Of a stretch of DNA of 21,415 bases, positions 6,787 through 14,946 are shown piece after piece. Source of the stretch: Bacteroidaceae bacterium (GTDB lineage: Bacteria > Bacteroidota > Bacteroidia > Bacteroidales > Bacteroidaceae); NCBI GenBank assembly GCA_024695315.1, contig JAILIJ010000182.1, positions 1-21,415 of the forward strand, read 5' to 3'. The first letter of the stretch is position 1; every line of letters starts with the position of its first letter. Below the pieces are notes generated by a model that saw nothing but the letters and a program-made list of their open reading frames with translations, was not told where the DNA came from and did not search any database. The translations under genes and the position numbers were made by a program.

Positions 6787-7887
6787 GTGAATTTATTTCC
6801 AGCTTTAGAAGAGGCATATACAAAGGAGCATAAGTCGGCACGTGAAGCGCAGCGACTTGCTGAGGTGATAGCCTGGGGACCAGTGGTCTTTCAGGTATCA
6901 AGACTTATGGTTAAGTTTGGAATATTAGACATGCTTCGTGATAGCGATTGTGGCATGACGGAAAAAGAATTGTCGGAGAAGACAGGCCTTTCCGCTTATG
7001 CTGTGAAGTGTATGCTTGAGGCATCGCTTTGTATAGGTACGGTACTCGTAGATACGTCGACCGATAGGTATAGTATCTCAAAAACGGGATGGTTCCTGCT
7101 TAATGATCCAGCAACCAGAGTGAATATAGATTTCAACCATGATGTGAATTATGAGGGATGGTTTCACTTGGAAGAAGCTTTACGTGAGGGGCGTCCTGCG
7201 GGGCTAAAGCATTTTGGCGATTGGCCAACGGTATATGAAGGCTTGTCAAGTCTTCCTGCTGATGTGCAGAAGAGTTGGTTCGGCTTCGATCATTTTTATT
7301 CCGACTCATCTTTCCCTGAGGCTCTAAAGATAGTCTTTAAGGACAACCATACTCGTTCACTCTATGATGTAGGAGGAAATACGGGTAAGTGGGCGCTTAA
7401 ATGTGTGGAATATGATGAGGATGTAAAGGTCACAATCTTGGATCTTCCTCAGCAGATTGGAATGATGCGTGAGAATGTTAAGGGCAAGAAGGGCGCAGAG
7501 CGAATCAGTGGATATGGCATAAACCTGCTTGATGCGAATGCTAAGTTTCCTGTAGGTGAGCAAGGACCAGACGTGATTTGGATGTCGCAGTTCCTCGACT
7601 GTTTCTCTGAGGAAGAAATAGTAAGTATCTTGTCTCGTGCCAAGGAGTGTATGAAAGAAAACTCACGTATCTTTATCATGGAGACACTTTGGGATCGTCA
7701 GCGATTTGAGCCAGCAGCCTTCTGTCTGACTATGACAAGTCTGTACTTTACGGCAATAGCCAACGGCAATAGTAAGATGTACCATTCGGATGATATGACA
7801 CGTCTTATCAAAACAGCTGGTCTTGAAGTGGAGAAAATATATGATGGACTTGGACAAGGCCATAGTATTATGGTGGTAAAAAAGTAA
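6787..7887 (+). CDS. SAM-dependent methyltransferase of the O-methyltransferase fold
   Basis: A 366-residue protein starting with GTG. Residues ~15-110 form a helical/winged-helix dimerisation part (AQRLAEVIAWGPVVFQ, TEKELSEKTGLS), as in class I small-molecule O-methyltransferases. The SAM-binding motif is DVGGNTG (194-200), with an acidic strand end ILDLP (217-221). Where plant and bacterial O-methyltransferases usually show LHDW with the catalytic His, this protein has LDCF (270-273), so the usual general base is missing. By context it would methylate the aryl head group or the chain end of the polyene; loss of the base fits C-methylation or altered chemistry but does not prove it. The gene lies 83 bases after the ketosynthase with no promoter seen between. 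Confidence 0.85.
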   Translation: MNLFPALEEAYTKEHKSAREAQRLAEVIAWGPVVFQVSRLMVKFGILDMLRDSDCGMTEKELSEKTGLSAYAVKCMLEASLCIGTVLVDTSTDRYSISKTGWFLLNDPATRVNIDFNHDVNYEGWFHLEEALREGRPAGLKHFGDWPTVYEGLSSLPADVQKSWFGFDHFYSDSSFPEALKIVFKDNHTRSLYDVGGNTGKWALKCVEYDEDVKVTILDLPQQIGMMRENVKGKKGAERISGYGINLLDANAKFPVGEQGPDVIWMSQFLDCFSEEEIVSILSRAKECMKENSRIFIMETLWDRQRFEPAAFCLTMTSLYFTAIANGNSKMYHSDDMTRLIKTAGLEVEKIYDGLGQGHSIMVVKK

Positions 7888-7984
7888 GAGGGGTATCAGG
7901 TGTAAGATTTTAGAATACACAGATGAACCACTTGCAAAATAATGAGTAGGTATAAATCCTTATAAATAGTTAATTTATTTTTCA

Positions 7985-8224
7985 ATGGAAAGAAAAGAGA
8001 TAATAGAAAAGGTTAATGAATTTCTCATTGATGATTTTGAAATTGATGAAGAAAAGTTGACTGAGGATGCACGTCTGAAAGAAGATGTAGGTATTGACAG
8101 TTTGGACTATGTTGATATCGTCGTTGTCGTAAATAAAGTCTTCGGCTTCAAGATTCAGTCTGGTGAACTGAAAGATGTTAAGACTTTAGGACAGTTTTAT
8201 AGCTATATAGAAGGAAAAGTGTAG
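7985..8224 (+). CDS. acyl carrier protein 1
   Basis: A 79-residue acidic protein with the phosphopantetheine attachment motif GIDSLDYVDI; Ser39 is the expected modified residue. Length and helix pattern fit a free-standing ACP. It should carry the starter or growing chain for the neighbouring ketosynthases after modification by a phosphopantetheinyl transferase, which is not encoded in this window. It differs markedly from the second ACP at 11785, suggesting separate jobs (for example starter versus extension). It is preceded by a 97-base gap in which I see no promoter or gene. Confidence 0.93.
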   Translation: MERKEIIEKVNEFLIDDFEIDEEKLTEDARLKEDVGIDSLDYVDIVVVVNKVFGFKIQSGELKDVKTLGQFYSYIEGKV

Positions 8225-8295
8225 GGTGGAAACTGTGGGATGAGGGCTCTTCGTTAAAACAGTTAAACAGTACAATTTACATTAGTAAAGAAAAA

Positions 8296-9186
8296 ATGTC
8301 TGAAGAAACAAGAAATAATAAGTGGGCGGGTACAACTTTTGGAAACAGTTGGATGCACGAGAAGCTCATCGGCATACTGCGTTCTATGGATATACGCATC
8401 TTGTATTTTATTGTTGCTGTGTTTGTGGTGCCAGTTTGTCTTGTCCTAAATTCTGGCACTCCAATCATATATCGTTATTTCAGAACACGATGGGGATTGT
8501 GTTGGTGGCGTGCTTGCATTAAGACATATAAGAATTTTTATTGTTTCGGACAGGTGGTGGCAGATAAGTTTGCCATGTATGCAGGAAAGAAATTTGATGT
8601 GGAGATAGAGGGGTATGAACATTTTTTAGCATTACAGTCAAAGCCAGAAGGATTTATTCAGTTAAGTGCACATATAGGCAATTATGAGATTGCTGGCTAC
8701 TCACTTGTTGCAGAAAAGAAAAAATTTAATGCTTTGGTATTTGCGGGGGAGAAGGAAAGTGTGATGGAGAATCGTAATAAGATGTTTGAGGGCACCAACA
8801 TCAGTATGATAGGTATACGTAAGGATATGAGCCATCTATTTAAGATAAATGATGCTCTCTCGAATGGAGAAATAGTCAGTATGCCTGCCGATAGGTTGTT
8901 GGGGTCTAAGAAAGTTATAAAGATGCGATTCCTACGAGGTGAAGCTGAGTTTCCGCAAGGTCCTTTCTCTGTAGCTACGATGCGCAGTTTGGATGTTCTT
9001 GCTGTAAATGTGATGAAGGTATCTACAAAGAAATATAAGATATTCGTTAAGCCGCTTGTGTATGACAAGGAGGCTTCTCGTAATACTCAAATACAGCAAC
9101 TTGCTCAGGGGTATATTGATGAGCTGGACAGGATGTTGATGATGTATCCTGAGCAATGGTATAACTATTTTGAATTTTGGAAATGA
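8296..9186 (+). CDS. LpxL/HtrB-like acyltransferase
   Basis: A 296-residue protein of the lysophospholipid/lipid A acyltransferase superfamily. It has one N-terminal membrane segment (about 34-53), then the family's aromatic and basic region, then the H-x4-E motif SAHIGNYE (His126, Glu131). Further typical features are a block near LFKINDALSNGEIVSMPADR and the FPQGPF segment. These enzymes transfer acyl chains from ACP to a lipid acceptor on the inner face of the inner membrane. Sitting directly after an ACP gene in a polyene operon, it may attach the polyene to, or finish, a lipid anchor. A true lipid A acyltransferase role is less likely in this context but cannot be ruled out by sequence. 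Confidence 0.88.
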   Translation: MSEETRNNKWAGTTFGNSWMHEKLIGILRSMDIRILYFIVAVFVVPVCLVLNSGTPIIYRYFRTRWGLCWWRACIKTYKNFYCFGQVVADKFAMYAGKKFDVEIEGYEHFLALQSKPEGFIQLSAHIGNYEIAGYSLVAEKKKFNALVFAGEKESVMENRNKMFEGTNISMIGIRKDMSHLFKINDALSNGEIVSMPADRLLGSKKVIKMRFLRGEAEFPQGPFSVATMRSLDVLAVNVMKVSTKKYKIFVKPLVYDKEASRNTQIQQLAQGYIDELDRMLMMYPEQWYNYFEFWK

Positions 9187-9656
9187 TAGATATGGACTTT
9201 GCCGTACCGACAGATGACTTTGTCAGAACTATAGATGTGCATGAATTGTTACCTCAGCAGGAACCGTTTGTTATGATAGGTAACCTCACGCATTTTGACG
9301 TAGTTACTACACGTTCGTCTTTGAAGATTCCTAATACTAATATCTTCGTTGAGGACGGACGGTTTACGGCTACTGGTCTTATTGAGAATATCGCTCAGAC
9401 ATGTGCTGCCAGGATTGGATATATAAACAAATATATTAACAAGCGAGGTATACAGCTCGGTTTTATTGGTGCGATACGTAATCTTGAAATACACGACCTT
9501 CCGAGTGTTGGCGATGAGATATTTACTGAGGTGAACGTTGAAGAAGAAGTGTTTGGAATGATTCTTGCCAATGCTAAGGTCATGTTAGGTGACCAGGCGC
9601 TTGTTACTACAGAAATAAAAATTGCTGTCAAGGATGAAGGAACTGAAGATAAGTAA
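9183..9656 (+). CDS. hot-dog 3-hydroxyacyl-ACP dehydratase-like protein lacking the usual His
   Basis: A 157-residue FabZ/FabA-like hot-dog protein; the ATG at 9183 overlaps the previous stop as ATGA (a TTG at 9177 would add two residues). The family motif LLPHRxPF is present as LLPQQEPF, so the catalytic His is replaced by Gln25. The second catalytic acid is kept: Glu68 in GLIENIAQ. By family it would dehydrate 3-hydroxyacyl-ACP to the trans-2-enoyl form, but with this His gone it may be inactive alone, a partner subunit, or use another base. A second hot-dog dehydratase-like gene is at 15402. The gene is translationally coupled on both sides (4-base overlap before, 23-base overlap after). 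Confidence 0.82.
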   Translation: MIDMDFAVPTDDFVRTIDVHELLPQQEPFVMIGNLTHFDVVTTRSSLKIPNTNIFVEDGRFTATGLIENIAQTCAARIGYINKYINKRGIQLGFIGAIRNLEIHDLPSVGDEIFTEVNVEEEVFGMILANAKVMLGDQALVTTEIKIAVKDEGTEDK

Positions 9657-10053
9657 AGAATTTGATATTCGATTTTCAGAAGTAGACATGATGAATGTGG
9701 TATGGCATGGTTCTTATCCAGTCTATTTTGAAGATGCCAGAGAGTATTTTGGTATCAAGACAGGACTTACATATCAGTCATATATAAAGAATCATGTGTA
9801 TGCGCCAATTGTCGAAATGGATGTTAAGTATAAGCGTCCGTTAATTTATGGTATGAAACCAAGAATCGACATTATTTATCGTCCTACAGAGGCTGCAAAG
9901 GTGATTTTTGACTATGAGATTCATGACACAAAGGACAATACCCTTATGGCTACAGGGCATACGGTGCAGGTGTTTATGGATATGAATTATGAGCTAATAC
10001 TTCAGAATCCTGAGTTTTATCTCAAGTGGAAGGAGGAGATGGGGTTGATATGA
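9634..10053 (+). CDS. 4HBT-type hot-dog thioesterase
   Basis: A 139-residue protein from the ATG at 9634, preferred over the TTG at 9622. It matches the 4-hydroxybenzoyl-CoA thioesterase/YbgC family: SEVDMMNVVWHGSYPVYFED carries the catalytic Asp18 at the usual position, followed by the aromatic and acidic residues seen in the family. Its likely role is hydrolysis of an acyl- or aryl-thioester, either chain release or editing of misprimed carrier protein. Small thioesterases of this type are regular members of aryl polyene clusters. It overlaps the dehydratase gene by 23 bases and the next ketosynthase gene by 4 bases (ATGA), pointing to coupled translation. Confidence 0.88.
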   Translation: MKELKISKEFDIRFSEVDMMNVVWHGSYPVYFEDAREYFGIKTGLTYQSYIKNHVYAPIVEMDVKYKRPLIYGMKPRIDIIYRPTEAAKVIFDYEIHDTKDNTLMATGHTVQVFMDMNYELILQNPEFYLKWKEEMGLI

Positions 10054-11738
10054 TAGGTGTTGTTGCTACTAATATAACTTCTCCGCTTGGCATGTCATCT
10101 GCTGAAAATTATCAGGCGGTGAAACGTGGCATGTCAAAGCTTAGACGTTATGAGGGATATATGGGTGTGCCAGAGCCTTTTTTTGCATCCCTATTCACTA
10201 CGGAGCAGATTGGTGGTATGGCCGTTGAAGGGTTCACACGATTTGAATCTATGGTTCTCCATTCTGTGCGTGACGCTTTGTCATATACCTCTTTGGATGT
10301 GGGGAGTGAGCGTGTGGTCTTCATTTTAGCTTCCACAAAGGGAAATGTTGGTGAGGACGGATGTGAGGGAGACGAATTAGGTGTCCTTTCACAAAAGATA
10401 GCAGACGAATTAGGTATAAACACGATGCCTATAGTGGTGTGTAACGCGTGCATCTCAGGTCTTTCTGCCCAGGTTCTTGCACTTCGACTTTTGGAGTCCG
10501 AACAATATGATTATGCTATTGTATGTGGCGCAGATTGTCAAAGTCGATTTATCGTTAGTGGTTTTCAGTCACTCAAAGCTTTATCAGATGTGCAGTGTCG
10601 TCCTTTTGATGACGAAAGGCTTGGTCTTAACCTTGGTGAGGCCGCTTCAACGATAATTTTTTCACGTTTTGCAGGTTCTCATGACTGGAAACTAAAGAGA
10701 GGAGCCGTTCGTAATGATGCCTTTCATATAAGTGGCCCACATCCTAAAGGAGAGGGATGTTATCGAGCTTTGTCAAGTGTACTGGACGGTTACGATATAA
10801 ATCAGTTAGCCAGTATAGGAGTTCATGGTACTGCTACTATGTATAATGACCAAATGGAGTCAAAAGCTATAGAGCGAGCTGGACTATCACAAGTTCCTCT
10901 ATCTGCCTTGAAAGGATATTTCGGTCATACGATGGGGGCGGCAGGAGTACTCGAGTCTGTCATTATGATGATGAGCTTGGATGATGAACTTATATTACCT
11001 TCTCGTGGATTCTCTGAGATAGGTGTGAGTGGAAAGGTTACGATATCAGGTGAGGTGATAACCACAGATAAGAAGGCTTTCGTAAAGATATTGTCGGGCT
11101 TTGGAGGATGTAACGGAGCCATATTATTCGATAAAAAAGACGAAGAAAGTGTGCCTGCTGTATGTGAGATGAAAGAGGCTGGACACGTGGTCATATCACG
11201 TGACAGGGTAGAAGTGAATGGTAAGGACTTAGCAGTCGAATCATCTGGCAAGGCGATGTTGACAGACTTATATAAGTCTTTAGAATGCAACTATCCTAAA
11301 TATTATAAGATGGATATGTTGAGTCGTTTGGCATTTATTTCCTGTGAAATGTTACTCGAAAAAATGCCTTCTAACGATTCTATAAATGCCAATACAGCAG
11401 TGATTCTATTTAATCACTCTTCGGCAATCTTATCAGATAGGGCATATAAAAAGACCATCTCTGATGCGGAGAATTATTACCCAAGTCCTTCGGTCTTTGT
11501 GTACACTTTGCCAAACATATCTACAGGCGAGATTTGCATACGTCATCATTTGAATGGTGAGTCATCATTCTTTATTTTACCAAGTAGAGATGATGAAAAG
11601 TTGAAGTCCGTTGTTGATGCTTTATGTAGAGAGCGCGGGGTGCAACGTGTAATCTATGGCTGGATAGACTGTCCAGACGAAGAATCTTTTGAAGCTGATG
11701 TACGGCTATTGGAGAAAGGAACTATTACTACTTTCTAA
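10050..11738 (+). CDS. ketosynthase with a C-terminal half-thiolase-like extension (A)
   Basis: From the ATG at 10050 (ATGA overlap; purine-rich aggagg at 10031-10036) the protein is 562 residues, against about 410 for a normal ketosynthase. Residues 1-360 are a ketosynthase with all three active residues: Cys134 in CNACISG, His259 in VHGTATMYND and His293 in FGHTMGAAG. Residues ~370-562 form a second region with motifs such as ILFNHSSAILSD and YPSPSVFVYTLPNISTGEI. This resembles part of the Ketoacyl-synt_2 (thiolase-like) family and has no recognisable active Cys. Such extra domains may act like a chain-length factor. By context it condenses malonyl units in polyene synthesis. The extension assignment is from visual pattern only. 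Confidence 0.88.
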   Translation: MIGVVATNITSPLGMSSAENYQAVKRGMSKLRRYEGYMGVPEPFFASLFTTEQIGGMAVEGFTRFESMVLHSVRDALSYTSLDVGSERVVFILASTKGNVGEDGCEGDELGVLSQKIADELGINTMPIVVCNACISGLSAQVLALRLLESEQYDYAIVCGADCQSRFIVSGFQSLKALSDVQCRPFDDERLGLNLGEAASTIIFSRFAGSHDWKLKRGAVRNDAFHISGPHPKGEGCYRALSSVLDGYDINQLASIGVHGTATMYNDQMESKAIERAGLSQVPLSALKGYFGHTMGAAGVLESVIMMMSLDDELILPSRGFSEIGVSGKVTISGEVITTDKKAFVKILSGFGGCNGAILFDKKDEESVPAVCEMKEAGHVVISRDRVEVNGKDLAVESSGKAMLTDLYKSLECNYPKYYKMDMLSRLAFISCEMLLEKMPSNDSINANTAVILFNHSSAILSDRAYKKTISDAENYYPSPSVFVYTLPNISTGEICIRHHLNGESSFFILPSRDDEKLKSVVDALCRERGVQRVIYGWIDCPDEESFEADVRLLEKGTITTF

Positions 11739-11784
11739 TAACTTTAGAAACCTATAAAATATAAATCTTAATTATAAAAAAATT

Positions 11785-12045
11785 ATGGAAGAACTAATAA
11801 AGAATTTAAAGGCACAGATTATTGATGCGCTTAATCTGGAAGAATTATCTATCGATGATATAGATACTGATGCTGCGCTCTTTGGTGATGATGGGCTTGG
11901 TCTTGACTCTATCGATGCTCTCGAACTTATAGTCCTTCTTGAGAAGAATTATGGTATTCGCCTTGCTAATGCTTCAGAAGGAAAGGATATTTTCAAGAGC
12001 GTTAGAAGTATTGCTGAGTACGTAGAAAAGAATAGAAAGAAGTAA
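11785..12045 (+). CDS. acyl carrier protein 2
   Basis: An 86-residue acidic protein with the motif GLGLDSIDALELIVLLEKNYG; Ser42 is the expected phosphopantetheine site. The segment before the motif (FGDDGLGLDS) is the form seen in ACPs of aryl polyene and related type II systems. It lies between two extended ketosynthase genes, so it is a good candidate for the chain-extension ACP. The start ATG at 11785 follows a 46-base AT-rich gap. Confidence 0.93.
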   Translation: MEELIKNLKAQIIDALNLEELSIDDIDTDAALFGDDGLGLDSIDALELIVLLEKNYGIRLANASEGKDIFKSVRSIAEYVEKNRKK

Positions 12046-12119
12046 ATGTATCGTATGCTTTGATTCTGTTATCCTTTGAGGCAGGATTGGAAGCATTGGA
12101 TAAATGTATAACACTAAAG

Positions 12120-13883
12120 ATGGATATAGCGATTACAGGAATTGGAATTGTCTCGGCAATAGGTGCTAATTCACAGGATGTGCTTGCTTCGTTGAAGCAG
12201 GGCATCTCTGGCATTACTAATATGAAGTACCTTGAGTCAGAACATAAAGAATTGCCTGTTGGTGAGGTCAAGCTATCGAACCAGGAAATGGCAAAATTGC
12301 TTGATATAGATGATTATGAATATCTGAGTAGAACTACTCTTATGGGGGCTTTGGCGGTAAAGGAGGCTATTGATAGCAATGGTAAACTTAATGTCAGAGG
12401 CCATAAAAAGATTACCTTCATTTCTGGTACTACAGTGGGTGGAATGGACATCACAGAAAAATATTATACCCAGATGAAGTCCGATGATAGACATCTGAGA
12501 GCTCTAAATTCTCATGATTGCGGTAGCTCTTCTGACGCTATTGTAGATATTCTTGGATTCTACAAACCTAATGTATGCACCATTTCTACTGCATGTTCTT
12601 CTGCCCTAAATGCTATTATCATTGGTTCTGAGATGCTGAAGAGTGGCGAGACAGATATTGTCATAGCTGGTGGTACAGAAGCTTTGTCAAAGTTCCATCT
12701 TAATGGCTTCAATACTCTTATGATTCTTGACCATGAGCGTTGTCGTCCTTTTGATGCGACCAGGTCAGGCATTAACCTCGGCGAGGGTGCTGCATATTTG
12801 GTATTGCAACGTGCTGATGATGCCAAGAAAGAAAAGCAAAATATTCAGGGATATATCACAGGTTACGGAAATGCTTGTGATGCTTTTCACCAGACAGCCT
12901 CATCAGAGAATGGTGAGGGAGCGTATTTGGCTATGACCAAAGCTTTGGCAATGGCTTCCCTTGAGCCTAAAGATATAGACTATGTGAATGCTCATGGTAC
13001 GGGAACGCAGAATAATGATCAAAGTGAGTCGGTATCTTTGAAACGAGTGTTTGGAGAAAAAATGCCGCTTGTGTCAAGTACCAAGGCTTACACAGGACAT
13101 ACTACATCGGCTTCAGGATCTATAGAAGCTGTGATTTGTCTTATTGCCATGCATAATAATTTTGTGCCAGGTAATCTGGGATGGGAAAACCCAATGGCTG
13201 ATGGTATCATTCCTACGTTGGGTGTTGAGGACGCTACCCTAAATAATGTGCTTTGCAATTCGTTCGGTTTTGGAGGAAATGACTCTTCTATTGTCATAAG
13301 TAGTAAATCTTTGTCAGTATGCGAGAGTGAGAAAACCGAGTATGACTATGAAATAGCTTCCTCAGTCGTGATAGATGATGAGGAACAGTTGAAGGACTAT
13401 AAGGAATTTATATCTGTTGCAGAGGCACGTCGTATGGGAAAACTGATGAAAGCCGCAACAATAACTTCTATGAAGGCGCTTCGTGATGCGGGTGTCGAAT
13501 GTCCTGATGCGATAATAACGGCAACGGCTTTTGGTATGCTTGAGACCAGCGAAAAGTTTCTTGAGGATATGTGTGTCAATGGTGAGTCGCTTCTCAAACC
13601 TACACTTTTTATGCAGAGCACTCATAATACCATTGGTAGTTCGATAGCTATTCGTACTAAATGTCATGGATATAATGTGACTTACACTCAGGGCATGATT
13701 TCTTATGATTGGGCTCTTAAGGATGCCGAACGACTCATTCGTACTGGACAAGCTCGTACTGTACTTGTGGGGGTGCATGATGAATCGACTCAAACTTTTA
13801 GAGACTTTCAAACACGCCTTGGAGATGAGCCTACGCCAATGATATATTCTAAGAGTATAGTGCTGAAAAAGAAAGAAGACTGA
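12120..13883 (+). CDS. ketosynthase fused to a Ketoacyl-synt_2-like domain (B)
   Basis: A 587-residue protein from the ATG at 12120 (MDIAITGIGIVSAIG); a TTG-started extension from 12060 is unlikely. Residues 1-395 are a complete ketosynthase: Cys159 in STACSSA, His292 in NAHGTGTQNND, His327 in YTGHTT, and FGFGGND near the end. After a linker, residues ~408-587 resemble the PF13723-type half ketosynthase: EARRMGKLMKAATITSMKAL, a TATAFGMLETS turn, LLKPTLFMQSTHNTIGSSIA, and a TQGMISYDWAL segment where an active Cys would be in a real ketosynthase. The second domain is thus probably non-catalytic and structural, like a chain-length factor. It is the most canonical of the three ketosynthases and a good candidate for the main elongation enzyme. 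Confidence 0.9.
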   Translation: MDIAITGIGIVSAIGANSQDVLASLKQGISGITNMKYLESEHKELPVGEVKLSNQEMAKLLDIDDYEYLSRTTLMGALAVKEAIDSNGKLNVRGHKKITFISGTTVGGMDITEKYYTQMKSDDRHLRALNSHDCGSSSDAIVDILGFYKPNVCTISTACSSALNAIIIGSEMLKSGETDIVIAGGTEALSKFHLNGFNTLMILDHERCRPFDATRSGINLGEGAAYLVLQRADDAKKEKQNIQGYITGYGNACDAFHQTASSENGEGAYLAMTKALAMASLEPKDIDYVNAHGTGTQNNDQSESVSLKRVFGEKMPLVSSTKAYTGHTTSASGSIEAVICLIAMHNNFVPGNLGWENPMADGIIPTLGVEDATLNNVLCNSFGFGGNDSSIVISSKSLSVCESEKTEYDYEIASSVVIDDEEQLKDYKEFISVAEARRMGKLMKAATITSMKALRDAGVECPDAIITATAFGMLETSEKFLEDMCVNGESLLKPTLFMQSTHNTIGSSIAIRTKCHGYNVTYTQGMISYDWALKDAERLIRTGQARTVLVGVHDESTQTFRDFQTRLGDEPTPMIYSKSIVLKKKED

Positions 13884-13975
13884 TAGGATTAAGAGCTGAA
13901 AATATTTTTTCTATCTCTAATGTTTAGTTTTTGACGCCCTTGAGGTCATATTTATTTACGAACTTAAAAAGAACT

Positions 13976-14332
13976 ATGATACTGCAATTACTTCCTATTT
14001 CTGTGGTTCAAAGTATTCTGCTTGCAGGAGGACAGGTATTCCTTAAATTCGCTTTGAACAGAATGGAGCCATTTGGGTGGAACTGGACTTTTTGGAAGTC
14101 CGTACTGCTGAATTGGCAATTTGCCGCATGTGGTATTTGTTATGCCGCCGGGACTGTATTGTGGTTATATATAATAAAACATTTCCCATTTAGTATGGCC
14201 TATCCAATGGTTTCTCTGAGCTACGTTTTTGGTATGATAGCTGCCATGATTTTTTTTCATGAGACCGTTGATATCGTAAAATGGATAGGTGTTTTACTTA
14301 TTATGGGAGGATGTGTACTAATAGCAAAATGA
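13976..14332 (+). CDS. small four-helix transporter (SMR/EamA-like)
   Basis: A 118-residue protein with four hydrophobic segments (about 5-27, 45-66, 75-93 and 100-117) from the ATG at 13976; a TTG at 13931 would add 15 polar residues and is less likely. The last part, SMAYPMVSLSYVFGMIAA followed by FFHETV and WIGVLLIMGGCVLIAK, is the pattern of the small multidrug resistance/EamA group, including ArnE/ArnF-type lipid flippases. In this operon it may flip a polyene-lipid or a sugar-lipid across the inner membrane. It overlaps the LolA-like gene by four bases. A role as general drug exporter cannot be excluded. Confidence 0.85.
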   Translation: MILQLLPISVVQSILLAGGQVFLKFALNRMEPFGWNWTFWKSVLLNWQFAACGICYAAGTVLWLYIIKHFPFSMAYPMVSLSYVFGMIAAMIFFHETVDIVKWIGVLLIMGGCVLIAK

Positions 14333-14946
14333 AAAGAATTGTTTATATACTACTGCTATTTTTACCTTTGATGGTAAAGGCGCAGAATACACCAAAAGAG
14401 GAGAGCATAAAAATAATATGCAATGCTACCGCTGCACTGAAAACCTTGCAGGCAGATTTTGTGCAGACGAAGACAATAACTCTTTTAGGAGAGAAAATGG
14501 TTTCAAAAGGAACCATGTATTATCAGCAGAATAATAAATTACGTTGGGAATACACTTCACCATATAGCTATACCTTTGTGTTAAACGACTCTAAAGTATT
14601 GCTCAAGAAGAATAATCGCAGTGATATAATAGATGTCAATCAAAATAGGATGTTCAAGGATATAGCAAATATCATGATGAATAGTCTTGTGGGAAAGTGC
14701 CTAACTGATGCCAAACAGTTCAAAACATCGGTGAAGACAACTGCCAGTGAGTACATAATAACCTTGTTGCCACAGAAAAAAGATATGAAACAGATGTTTT
14801 CAAAGATTATTCTTCATTTTGATAGGACAAGAAACGTAACAGTTATGGTTGAGATGTATGAGAAGAGTGGTGACACAACAATTATAGAATTACAGAATAT
14901 ACAGACTAATAAGAAAATCAATGCTTCTATCTTCAGTATTCAATAG
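14329..14946 (+). CDS. LolA-like periplasmic lipid carrier
   Basis: A 205-residue protein from the ATG at 14329 (ATGA overlap). It begins with a clear signal peptide (MKRIVYILLLFLPLMVKAQ), then has the LolA signature: LKTLQADFVQTKTI near residues 40-55, GTMYYQQNNKLRWEY, and repeated beta strands to the end. LolA proteins carry lipidated cargo through the periplasm. A dedicated LolA homologue inside a polyene operon points to delivery of the finished lipid-linked pigment to the outer membrane. It overlaps the next gene by 26 bases, so the two are probably made together as a carrier/acceptor pair. Confidence 0.9.
   Translation: MKRIVYILLLFLPLMVKAQNTPKEESIKIICNATAALKTLQADFVQTKTITLLGEKMVSKGTMYYQQNNKLRWEYTSPYSYTFVLNDSKVLLKKNNRSDIIDVNQNRMFKDIANIMMNSLVGKCLTDAKQFKTSVKTTASEYIITLLPQKKDMKQMFSKIILHFDRTRNVTVMVEMYEKSGDTTIIELQNIQTNKKINASIFSIQ

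Noticed and set aside
10148..10453. Antisense open frame inside the second ketosynthase gene
   Set aside because: A shadow of a well-supported ketosynthase on the opposite strand, with no protein-like features of its own.
12060..12119. TTG-started N-terminal extension of the third ketosynthase
   Set aside because: The ketosynthase fold begins at the ATG at 12120; the extension has no family counterpart.
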